This document shows, one piece after another, positions 32,235-42,287 of a DNA stretch of 64,000 nucleotides. The stretch comes from UPXZ01 sp049840795 (GTDB lineage: Bacteria; Bacteroidota; Bacteroidia; Bacteroidales; Paludibacteraceae). Location: assembly GCA_049840795.1 (NCBI GenBank), contig JASGJK010000049.1, forward strand, positions 62,001 to 126,000. The letters run 5' to 3'. A program made the translations under genes and the position numbers. The notes below the pieces were generated by a model. That model saw only the letters and a list, made by a program, of their open reading frames with translations. It was not told the DNA's origin and ran no database searches. How positions within the stretch are numbered: position 1 is the first letter of the stretch; every line of letters begins with the position of its first letter.

Positions 32235-32516
32235 TCAATATTTTTGAACTTTTTCGTTCTTTTGCCGTCTAAACTTCTCAATTTTCTTTGCAGAGTTAGT
32301 TAGACAACAGTTTTTTGCTTTTTGAACTTGCACTAAAAATCGATATTCAATATCTTTCAGTTGAACAGTTTGTGTATCGTTGAGATTGATGATGTGTTGG
32401 ATATACGTGACTTTTTGATCAGCGCTGTTTCTTAGAATGTCTTTTATCATTGTTGATTTTTGTGCCACAACCAACGAACAAACAGTAAGTATAATACATA
32501 AAAAAGCTGTTCTCAT
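32235..32516 (-). CDS. Small secreted protein, 93 aa, unknown
   Basis: It begins with a good signal peptide (MRTAFLCIILTVCSLVVAQ). The mature part is short, helical and basic (SADQKVTYIQHIINLNDTQTVQLKDIEYRF ... KIEKFRRQKNEKVQKY). It is reminiscent of small periplasmic helical proteins of the Spy/LTxxQ kind (LNDTQTVQL), but the match is weak. It stands alone, converging with the S41 gene. Confidence 0.5.
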   Translation of the reverse strand: MRTAFLCIILTVCSLVVAQKSTMIKDILRNSADQKVTYIQHIINLNDTQTVQLKDIEYRFLVQVQKAKNCCLTNSAKKIEKFRRQKNEKVQKY

Positions 32517-32587
32517 GAAAAATATTTTTTCAAAAATACAAATTCTTTTTCAATCTTATTTTCTTCTTTTCAATAATTTATATTGAG

Positions 32588-32922
32588 GCGTCTTGACGTT
32601 TAAATTTGTACTAATAATATTAAATAGATGTCACACCTACGGTGCTTAAAACCAATGATGTGTGTTTTTTATTAAGATTTCGACCCGATGGGGCTAAGTA
32701 GTACTGTTAGGTACGATCCGACATATAAAAAATTCATTAAGTTACAAAGCTAACGTAAAAAATTAGCACACAAATTCGAGAAGAAATACAAATTTATAAC
32801 AACCTGATTATCAATGGTGGTTTTTACCGTTAGTCAGAACATATTAATAACAGAATGATTATCAACCCATAGAAAGTTCCGTAGGAACGACACGCGATAA
32901 AATATAAAAAGTCAAGATGACT
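32588..32922. repeat. Dispersed palindrome-rich repeat, copy 2, with an internal insertion
   Basis: Similar to 30293-30530 over CGTCTTGAC, AATAATATTAAATAGAT, CACACCTACGGTGCTTAAAAC, GGGGCTAAG, GTACTGTTAGGTACGA, and then AACATATTAATAACAGAATG and GGAACGACACG. About 115 extra bases (roughly 32722-32838) interrupt the alignment. Together with the terminator at 33127 it accounts for most of the 32517-33190 gap. Confidence 0.7.
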
Positions 32923-33126
32923 TCATTTAGTTGTTTTTTTTGTTGTTTTGTGAACTCAAAGTTATTAATGAGCAAAGGATGGTACAAAAATGATAGGAGG
33001 AATTTTATAAAGAAGTTATCACTTTGATAATATGTTCTCTGAAAAAGAAATGCAGGTGTTGTTTGTTTCAGAGTTTTTTCAGAACAAACACCATAAATCA
33101 TTTATTATTCTTATTTGTTTTTTGAC

Positions 33127-33154
33127 AAAAAAAAACGAACTTGTTTTAAGTCCG
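33127..33154 (-). terminator. Terminator of module A
   Basis: A 7-bp stem (33136-33142 with 33148-33154, one G-U) followed on the minus strand by a U run of nine. It belongs to the block shared with module C (41288-41434). Confidence 0.7.
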
Positions 33155-33282
33155 CTTTATTGTTTGTCAGTCAGCTGATCAATCTTGTCTCTATTTTTTT
33201 CTTCCCCATTTATATGTTGAATATAAGGATATTAATGCGATAAATACGTATGCTCCGTTTCCCACAGGTATCTGGCTGTCAG
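33136..33282. repeat. Direct repeat shared with module C (copy A)
   Basis: About 147 bp with some five mismatches to 41288-41434 (offset 8152). It covers the terminator, the 3' flank, and the codons for the PVGNG tail. Confidence 0.85.
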
Positions 33283-33808
33283 GGTCGGGGTCGCTGCCCG
33301 GATCGATGATGATATCGTTGTTGTTGTTGTTGGCTTTTTGCAAGCTGCCTGATTGCGAGCCTTTGTCGGTATCACTGTAATACATACTGCCTCCCGCTCC
33401 GGTGTTTTCCTGCGGTGCTTTCCCTCTTGTGCCAACAGCCTGTGCAAGCATCATTCCCGGAGAATCGGAGTTTATTGATGCTATTTCGTCTTTTGCACGT
33501 CTGCCTATCGGCGATTTGCCTGCGTATTGAGTGGTAGCCGCAGAATAATTTGTGCCCGTCTCGAAGTCTGTCAAACGACCGGTGTTGAACGATGCGGCAC
33601 TTTTGGCGGACACATTGCTTCGTTTGGCCGTTCTGCTGCTCTTCGGAGTATTTTCTTTCTTGATAAGCCGCGAACTTTCAGCTTGTATGTTTTCACCCGT
33701 TACGGAATAATATATTTCGTTTTTTGCTTTGTGCAGGTTATTAAAAAAAATATAAGCTGCCGTTCCCATCGAACCGATAATGAGCATCAGTAATAATTTA
33801 TTTTTCAT
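33191..33808 (-). CDS. PVGNG-tail protein, module A
   Basis: 205 residues, no named family recognised. It has an N-terminal hydrophobic signal or anchor (MKNKLLLMLIIGSMGTAAYIFF), then a basic Ser/Asn/Thr-rich linker without obvious fold (residues 25-165) and a DPGSDPDPDSQI acidic stretch. PVGNG follows, then the hydrophobic helix AYVFIALISLYSTY and basic tail KWGRKK. This three-part C-terminus resembles sorting tails such as PEP-CTERM or LPxTG. The gene starts 60 bases after the module A adhesin pseudogene. Its body is nearly identical to the module B partner, whereas its last 30 residues and 3' flank are nearly identical to module C, so the gene is mosaic. Confidence 0.85.
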   Translation of the reverse strand: MKNKLLLMLIIGSMGTAAYIFFNNLHKAKNEIYYSVTGENIQAESSRLIKKENTPKSSRTAKRSNVSAKSAASFNTGRLTDFETGTNYSAATTQYAGKSPIGRRAKDEIASINSDSPGMMLAQAVGTRGKAPQENTGAGGSMYYSDTDKGSQSGSLQKANNNNNDIIIDPGSDPDPDSQIPVGNGAYVFIALISLYSTYKWGRKK

Positions 33809-34329
33809 TCTATATGCGATGTTACTTTATTGTTCTTAAATTTGTGTTTCAGTCTGTTTTATTTTTAATCACTTTACGATGACTTTTACGGTGTTTTGAT
33901 ATTTTCCGGCGCTCATTTTCACCAAATATATTCCACTTGGCAGAGCTATCTGCAATGTTTCGTCAGTCATCGGGAAGATTGTCTTGTCTGTAATCTTTTT
34001 TCCTGCAAGATCAAACAGTTGAGCTTTGGCATCTTCTTGTGTGCTATTGACAAACTGTAATTTTCCATTGGCTACATAAGCTGTTAATGTAGTTTGATTA
34101 TCTTGATTTTCATCGACTACCGTTCCTCTGATTTGGAACCGCTTTTCTGCCGTTCCGCTGTTTGTTGAGATAAACTTATAGGTAACCTCTTCTTTGTCTA
34201 ACGGTGTAACGGTATTTGCAACCCTATCTACTAAATACAATTCGGTGTAATATTGTTCGATGTTTGATTTTTTTACTGTCAGAGTATATTCCGTATCCTC
34301 ATTTGGCACAAAGTTGATGTACGAACCGA
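33254..34329. repeat. Direct repeat shared with module B (copy A)
   Basis: About 1.08 kb nearly identical to 48569-49644 at a constant offset of 15,315 bp. It covers most of the PVGNG gene and the end of the adhesin gene, including its T9SS sorting domain. Confidence 0.9.
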
Positions 34330-37300
34330 GATATTTCTTGTAGTATTAATTTGCATATTACCGTCGGGAGTGGGCGCATAGATAAACGCTGTTTGTGTAC
34401 CGAAAAATTTCATTCCGTCCCAACCGTTATCGAAATAGGCGGAAGTGCCTTTTTGTGAGAAGAGCCACATTTTATCTCGTGTGGAAGCACTTGTCAATCC
34501 TATTTCTAAATAAGATAGGTCTTCATTTGCTGATTTTTGACGAGGCGCCAATTGCGGTTTGTTGTTTGCAACTACGTTTGCATAGGGCAGTGTCATAGCG
34601 ATTGGATCGCTTGTTGTGCCTATGTGCCGTAACAAGAAGCCTTGCATCGAAGGAATTTTTCCATAAGCCAATGTGTTTGCTACGTTTTTCGGTATGGCTT
34701 TATATGTTCCCGCATTTGATGATTCGCTTGTGGGAGTTTCATTGTTCCAGTCTCCAAACGAACCTGTATTATACATGTATACTGTTTCCTGAACATTTGT
34801 CGGGAAATTCATTGCCGAAATGTCAATAGCCGCTGTAAATGAGTTGCCAAATACGTTTTGTCCTAAACCATAACGTGAGTTGTTCTCGTTCGTATCTGTT
34901 GAACTCATTACGGTAGTTGCTGTACGTGTCAACGTTATTTGTTGGTTACAGAGCACCAAATCACCTTGTATCCCTATAAACTTTGGTGTGTTTTGCGTGA
35001 TTTCGTACCCTTTGAATTGTGTCAACGTATTGTTCTTGTTCAGTGTTATCCATTTATTATAATAACTGTCGGTCGCATTTTTAGTTTCGCTATATTCTCT
35101 GAGGAACGAACCATCAAAAGTAGGAGAGGCGGTGACCGATTGAACAGGCACACCGAAGTATTGCCATCTGTAAGAACCGCTGAATATCTGTCCTTTTGTT
35201 GGACTTCCGTCAATATTATCTGTCCATTAATAAGGAGTGCCTTTATATCCTTTGGCATATATTTGTACGGTTCCTTTATGGTTGTACTGCAGCCGTTTCT
35301 TACAATTAAAGAGCCGTTTGGTACAATTCCGTTATCTGAAGCCTTAATTTGTAGTTTGTTAGCATCTGTTTCGCGAACTGATTATAGTGCCGTCAACAAT
35401 TAGTATTGTTCCGGCAGAAATTACAACTGCTTTGTCGAGCGTTGGTGAGATTATTTACAGTTACGGTAGCGCCATCCGGTATCACCATATCGTTAACCGC
35501 CGGATGACCACTATTGTTGGCATTGGTGGCAAATTCCACATTGTCGCCCGCACCCGGAGTCACTCCCGCAGTCCAGTTAGTACCCGTATTCCAGTTGGTA
35601 TCTGTGGTTCCAATCCAGTATTTTGTACTTGTATCCAAACTTGTCAGATACAATGTAGCCTGATCGCAAGCAACGGGACTACCGTTGTCACACACAGTGT
35701 ATATTATTTGAGCTGTTCCAATAAATCCGTTTGCAGGGGTAAACGTATAACTGCCATCGGAGCCTACTACTAGAGTTCCTGCCGATTTGGTTCCGTCGTT
35801 AGTATAAACGTTTTGTGTGCCTACACTTGAACTTTGTAGGGTTCCTGTATTGTCATAAGATTTCAAACTTGTAACACTAATTGTATTTCCCGCGAGGTCG
35901 TGTGAGTCGTTTGTTAAAATATTGCCGCTCATTAATGTCCCGACGGGAGCACTGTTTGTGTCGTCATTGGAATAAACACTGTTTGTCGAGTTTGTTGGTA
36001 CGACAGTTACAATAGCCGAAGCTGAGGCATTCTCCCATTCCGTCGGAAATGGAATAATTGAACGGAACATTTCCGGTATAACCTGTAATGGGAGTGAATA
36101 CAATATTTCCCGAAGCGTCTACATAGGCGGTACCTGCCGACACATTGGAGGCATCGTAAACTGTTGTCGGGCTTGCACTGTTAGTGCTTAATGTTACGGT
36201 AGAACCTGAAATGTTTAGCCCCGTAACAGAAGTTACCGATAATGTGTTGCCGTCAGGATCGGAATCGTTTGCCAATACTTTTACGGTAGCAGTTTCACCA
36301 TTTTCAACGGTATAGGTGTCGTTGTTAGCTATCGGCGGATTGTTTGTCGACGGATTTATTTTAGGAAGAACATTTACGAATACTGTAGCCGTACTACATA
36401 ATGACGGGCTTCCGTTATCACAAACCTGATAAATGAAGCTGTCTTTGCCTGTGTAGTCGATTGCCGGAGTGTATGTATATGTGCCGTCTGTGTTTAGTGT
36501 GACAGTTCCGTGTGAAGGACCTGAAACAGGAGTTGTATTTACTGTCAATGCGTTTCCATCTACATCACTGTCGTTGGTCAATACATTGCCAGAAACAGGA
36601 GAATTTATAAAGGTGGTATTTATGTCGTTTATAGCTGCCGGAGCATCGTTAACGGGATTAATAGTGATAGTGAATGTCTGCGTAGCGGATTCGTTAATGC
36701 CACCATTTGCGGTACCTCCATCATCCTTAATTTTTACGGTAACTGTTGCCACACCACTGGCATTAGATGCAGGCGTATATATCAGATTTCCATTTGCATC
36801 AATGTAGGGTTGCACAGCAAATAGGGAATTATTGTTATTCGTAGTAATAAATGTCACTGTTTGTAAAGATTCATTTGAAGGTCCTTTACTTAATATTGGT
36901 AGCCCATCCGTTTACAGTTATCGGTCCACTATCTTCATTCACTGTTTGGTTTGCACCTTTGGTAAAGGAAGGCACATCATTAACAGGATTAACGGTAACT
37001 ACAATTTTCGCAGGGTTGGACAAATAGCCGTTACTGTCGTTAATAGTATAATTAATGGAATCTTTTCCGTAATAATCGGCAATTGGCGTAAAAGTAACCA
37101 CGCCGCTACTATTAACGCTCCAACTTCCGTTAGATGTGTTTAATGTGTTTTGTATTCCGGAGGTATTTGGGTCTAAATCAACAGAAGATGCATTAATTGT
37201 TGCGGGAGAAACTGGAGCATCATTTGTGAGTACATTAATCGTGGCAACGGCATCTTCGTTTATAATTGCATCATCGTTATTAGCTACGGGATTGTTAATT

Positions 37301-40300
37301 TTTATACCAAAATTCACATTGGTGTTATTTGTGTTATTTCCTGCGGTAACTGTAATATAACCGTTTGTAGAACTACCGCCGGTTAACGAATTAGTATCGT
37401 TATTATCTATGGTACCATTAAAAACAGCTCCTGCCGGTAAACCGGCTGAAACAACGCTGGCATCGCCAAAAGGTTTGGTGTTTATATATATACGATAATA
37501 ATTAGCGGTGGTACTTGTAAGGTATGAAAACTTATAAGTTCCATCGGATGCAATGGCAGTAGAAGATAGCGCTTTACTGTCGGAATTGGTTGTTAATATA
37601 GCATAAAGTTGTTGTCCGCCAACAGTAGAAACAGGAGTTCCATCTACTTTTTCGGGGGATATTGAACCGTTAGGGTCATTATAAACCGTGCCGGAAATTT
37701 CATTGTTCGTATTATTAGTGATTGCTATTGATTTACAGATTTGAGTTCCGTTTCCGCAAGCATCTTTTGGCGTTACGCATACATCGTATGTACCTAATTG
37801 ACTGGCATTATTAAAGTTGACGAATATATTCTCTGTGCCTTGCCCCGATGTAATGGTAGTGCCACCTGTTGGTACTGTCCATGTGTAACCGGTAGCCCCG
37901 GTTACCCCGGAAACAGTGAAAGCCACACTGCTTTGGTCATCGCCAAAGGAGGAATAATAAACAGTGACCCTCACATTGTCCACATTGGCAGCAATATTTC
38001 CCGCAGTTGTATTTCTTTTGGCTTGGATTCTCAAACCTAAGGTTGACAATTCTGCTACGCTCCATGTTCTGCCCCAAGTGTCGGTAGCTCCACCGTAGGT
38101 TGCATTTTCTCCATCGGAAGTTGTAGGCCAAGTTGTAGTTGTGGCTTTGTTATCTCCGACAGCAACTCCATTATTTAGTAACTGAATCGTATTATCCAAC
38201 ACTCTGCTTGCTATTCCTGCATTCCTATTTACAATGACATTTATACCTACAATTTGGGATAAAGCAGGAATGGCTGAAAGATCGAATCCTGTTATATCAA
38301 GATTATTTGATATTTCATTAGCAGCTAGTGTTGCTGTAACCATTGCTCCATTATCAGTAATAATATTTGTTAAGGTTGAGCTTGTCCAAGCTATTTTTCC
38401 TGCTTCCGTATTATTTGTCGCAGTTGTTGGATTTTTTCTCCGGAGTTTGACTGGCCACCCCATTTTGCCCGGTACTGCTACTTATAACTCCTGTTCCGCT
38501 TATCCCCGCTGAGATAGTGGCTGTAACTTTTGTACGTCCGGTTTCGCATCCGGTATCGGGATTGTAGAATGACACATAATAGTCGGTTGACGATGAAATA
38601 CTCGGAGTGGTAAATGTACTTCCGGTACCCAAGGGCGTACCACCTGAAGCGGTACTGTACCATCGGTATGTTTGATTTCCTGTAGCGCCGGCAGCGCTTA
38701 ATATTACGGTGCCGTTTCCACATCTGCTGGCTCCTGTTACATTTGTAGGGTCAACAGTTGCTGTATGTGACGCAGATATTGAGCTATTGTATAATTTAGG
38801 GCATGTAACGGTGGCTGTATTGGTTATTGTACCGGAGGCATTGCAATTTACAGCTACGTCGAAAGTAAGTGTTGCTTTCACACCCGGTAGCAGGGTTATT
38901 TTATCAGCATCTGTCAGTAAGTTAGGAGGTACGCCATTTGATAACGTTCCACCGGACAGAGCGTTTGTTTTAGTTACAGCAGGTAATGAGTAATTGTAAG
39001 TAACTTTTACATTGTCAATAGTAATAGTCCTGCCGTTCGTCCAGCTTGAGCCACTCGCGTTTGTAAAACGTATTCGTGTTTGAGTTGAAAACAGGTTTGA
39101 TGCGATTGTCATGGAAAAAGTGCCTGATGTAGCGCCGGATAATGTCCCTAATTCGGTATATGCAGTTCCGTCTTTGGATACTTGTATACTTAAAATACCA
39201 GTATAGTTGGTTTGTGTATAATCAAAAGTCAATGTAGCGTTATCCGCCCGGCTTAAGTCCAGTTTTCTTTCAATGAGTGTTCCATTTGTTAGAGCTGTGG
39301 CTGTTGAAGATAACTGCAATACACCTCCGGCAGTAACGGTAATTGTACCGGCAGTAGGAGAAGTTGTGTTATCGGCGCCGCTTTCCACCCAATCGCCAAG
39401 CCATTGAATAGTTCCGCTATTCGATGCGTACGATTGCATATTAAAGTTGTCGGCAACTGTTTCGGTACTGTTTGCCGCCGGGATATATACGCTTGTGCTA
39501 TGAGGCACGTATGTAAGCCCTGTCGGTAAGGGGTCTGAAAGTTTCACTGAATCAGCCACGCTACCGGCATTCTCAATAGTGACGGTATATTTATGCGTTG
39601 AACCCGCCACAAATTTATCGGTATCGCAGGTTTTAGTAATATAAAGCAACTTTTGTGGATTCTTGGTCGTAGTGGGGTTGCTGAATGTGCCGCCGGCTGT
39701 ACCAAATTGAGTAGACATTTTCACGACTGGCTCCATTACCACGAAATCCCAATGCGAACGTAACTTTGGTATAAGGAAATACGTATCGGGCGATAAATGA
39801 AGCTGTATTGTCGAAAGTTACGCCATCTAAATCTTTGGGAATAGCACGGAAGCGCGTACGTTCGGAAGTCTGCTCAACAGTCAGTTGGCTGGTAGCATCC
39901 ACTTGGTAAGAAGAATATCCGCCTACTTCCACAAATTCACCGTTATTATTTGAAGTACTACCTCCATCGATATCTACCGCAGTAAAATAATAATCGGAAA
40001 TATATACTTTATTGTTGGTAATAACTTCAAAAAACTCTATCTGGTACAGGATATAACCATCTACACCATTTCCACCGGTAGTAGTTATCCTTGGTTGAAA
40101 CCTACCGGGAAGCCCTGTCGATTCGTCATCGAAATTAGTAATAGTGGCATTCGTAGTACTAAGAATGGTCATCTTACCATAAATGGTAATGCCGTTTGTG
40201 GTGAGCAGATTGTCGTATCTCCATACCGAACCGGCTGCTAATCCGTTATTGCCGCCATTAGTAATCAAAGTTCTGTTAACGTTCAGAAACTGCAAGTTCA

Positions 40301-40424
40301 TCCCCGAAATATCTAATACAAAAGAGGATGACTGTGAGTATGCCGATAAACCGCCAAATAAGAAAGTGGTGATTAAAATAAATTGCTTAACTCTTCTTTT
40401 TATAACTCTTTTATCCATGTTCAT
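33869..40424 (-). pseudogene. Giant T9SS adhesin, module A, multiply disrupted
   Basis: Its pieces lie in different frames but in order. First is a signal peptide and N-terminal domain (39633-40424). DUF11-like and Ig-like parts (38411-39742, 36886-38463) come next, then cadherin-like repeats (35964-36857, 35393-36103; NDTYTVENGETATVKVLANDSDPDG). The last are 34279-35151 and the T9SS type A domain (33869-34309; ALPSGIYLVKMSAG). Junctions near 39720, 38420, 36890, 36055, 35440, 35300 and 34320 each need a one- or two-base change. An in-frame TAA replaces Ser of the paralogue's EYSWEDN near 35225. Full length would be about 2,180 residues. The C-terminal half is homologous to the intact module B adhesin. 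Confidence 0.88.
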
Positions 40425-41280
40425 TTCTTTTTTTCTTGTTTGTAAAAGTAAAACGAACCAAAATTGATCATTATATTATTCGTTTTTTATATAGTGTTTA
40501 TTTGTTTTTAAGTAATAAGGCGGTTAAATAGTTTGCTCCTTAGTGTCTGTTAGCGTTATCTTCAAAGAAATAATATTCATTTAGTGATTATGCTATTATG
40601 TAGATATAAATGGATAATTCACTTAAAAATCTCAAAAACATAGACTTTACTTTTATTCTCAAATAAAACCGAAGTCAACAGATAAATAGAAGAACTTCAA
40701 AACGAATGGTAATTATCGAAAGTAGATTAAATATCGACAATAAATGAAACAATCCAAGAGAAGTGAAAGTTGTTATCGAACAACGATGTATAGTTAAAGT
40801 ATATTAAAAGAGATAGTCGTTTATTTAATAAACTGTTAACACAAGGAAAAATGGCATTTTAGTCGGAAGGATATAGCTACGCATTTGCTATATAACAAGT
40901 AAATAGACATCAATAAGAAAATTCCTAATTAACGAATCCACATTAATCTTATGGAATTAACTTTTGGAGTACATAAGTACATTAGAATAGTAGGAAAAAG
41001 TAAAAGAATATCAATAATAAATGTGACGAACAAACAATAAGACTAATGTATTCGTACTCTCATTAGCTGAAATTTACCACTAATAAAATATAAAACAACC
41101 TGAATTAGGATATTAAACATAATTCGCAACAAAAGTATTATAAAAACTTATTTTTTTAACTGTAAGAAACAGACAATATTTATATTAAAACAGACAATTG
41201 TGTCGATTAATAACGTTGTGTTTTTAATCTGAGATGACTTTACCTTTGTTTTTACAACCGCGTATTGGTCTGAATTATGA
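40425..41280. other. AT-rich gap between modules A and C
   Basis: About 850 very AT-rich bases upstream of the module A adhesin. A plus-strand TACCTTTG occurs at 41232-41239, but no plus-strand gene follows. No repeat, RNA or coding region recognised. Confidence 0.4.
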
Positions 41281-41306
41281 AAAAGATCGAACTTGTTTTA
41301 AGTTCG
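41281..41306 (-). terminator. Terminator of module C
   Basis: Perfect 7-bp stem CGAACTT/AAGTTCG followed on the minus strand by ATCTTTTT. It corresponds to the terminator of module A. Confidence 0.65.
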
Positions 41307-41434
41307 CTTTATTGTTTGTCAGTCAGCTGATTAATCTTGTCTCTATTTTTTTCTTCCCCATTTATATGTTGAATATAAGGATATTAATGCGATAAATACG
41401 TATGCTCCGTTTCCTACGGGTATTTGGCTGTTCG
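41288..41434. repeat. Direct repeat shared with module A (copy C)
   Basis: Partner of 33136-33282; covers the 3' flank and PVGNG tail codons. Confidence 0.85.
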
Positions 41435-41964
41435 GGTTCGGGTCTCCTCCCCGATCAACGATGATTGTGCCACCAATATTCGACCGGAGCACCCATCGGA
41501 GCGCTTGTTGTGATTGATGAAAACGTCGATGCTTTTGCCGATAACTCCGTTTGTTCGTTACCGCTATTTCTTCTACCGTTTGCATAAGAAGAAGCAATCA
41601 CCGAAGACCCGTCCGCAAAATCGGAAGTTTCGATATGGCGTTTCTTTCTGACGGATGAATAGATGTTCTGTGTGCTGTAGTAGCATTTAATTGCGCCACT
41701 TCTGATAATTCGTCGGATGTGTGTTTGTTGTAAGCCGTCGTTTGTCCGCCCGATGTAGTTGACAAGTTATTGCTATATTGTCTGTTACTCTAACGCTTTA
41801 TTTTAGAGGCGTTGTCTCTGTGTTCAGATAAAATGCTCCGATTGACGAAACTCGTTGTTACAGGGTTGCGCAATTCGTTCTTTGCTTTCCCACTGTTATT
41901 AAACAGTGAGCGCGGCAAAACTGAACGAAGCAGTGATGATGATTAAAAATAGTTTACTCTTCAT
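41343..41964 (-). pseudogene. PVGNG-tail protein, module C, degenerate
   Basis: The start at 41964 reads MKSKLFLIIITASFSFAALT and then hits two stop codons. In the next frame F-N-N-S-G-K-A-K-N-E aligns with FNNLHKAKNE of modules A and B. Further in-frame stops follow, and the end (41343-41597) is open again with NSQIPVGNG, the hydrophobic helix and WGRKK. It is therefore a decayed member of the same family, roughly full length. Its tail is intact and almost identical in DNA to module A. It lies downstream of the head-repeat gene (42288-43875). Confidence 0.8.
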
Positions 41965-42031
41965 TTTATTTATTAGAAATTATATAGAATAGAAGATTAT
42001 AACATTGATAATCAGCTAAAAGTAAAATCAA

Positions 42032-42059
42032 TCCCCCTAGCCCCCTTTTCTAAGGGGGA
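42032..42059. repeat. CCCCTAA-type palindromic repeat, copy 4
   Basis: TCCCCCTAGCCCCCTTTTCT followed by AAGGGGGA, in the gap between the module C genes. Confidence 0.7.
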
Positions 42060-42110
42060 ATGCGGAGTACAATGGACGAATGTCTTTAATAATACTTACG
42101 ATGCAAAAAG

Positions 42111-42139
42111 TCCCCTTTGGAGAAAGGGGATTTAGGGGA
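42111..42139. repeat. CCCCTAA-type palindromic repeat, copy 5
   Basis: TCCCCTTTGGAGAAAGGGG followed by ATTTAGGGGA, opposite in orientation to copy 4, 50 bases away. Copies 4 and 5 fill much of the 41965-42287 gap. Confidence 0.65.
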
Positions 42140-42212
42140 ATTGAAAGCCACTGTATATTAAACATATAACATTCTAATTTATATAATCTCTATTGTTTAG
42201 TCTTTTCGAGGC

Positions 42213-42270
42213 ATTTAGTGACGGTCTCACTATTTATCGAGAACCAACATTGCCAAGTGGAGCCGTCACT
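42213..42270. repeat. Hairpin repeat AGTGACGG...CCGTCACT, copy 1
   Basis: Imperfect arms AGTGACGGTCTCACT and AGTGGAGCCGTCACT around a 24-base loop, directly 3' of the head-repeat gene. The second copy is at 48327-48385, and a shorter relative lies near 55629-55652. Confidence 0.6.
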
Positions 42271-42287
42271 AACAACAAAGCAGGTTT

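Noticed and set aside
41232..41239. Plus-strand TACCTTTG promoter element
   Set aside because: No plus-strand gene or RNA follows; probably chance in AT-rich sequence.
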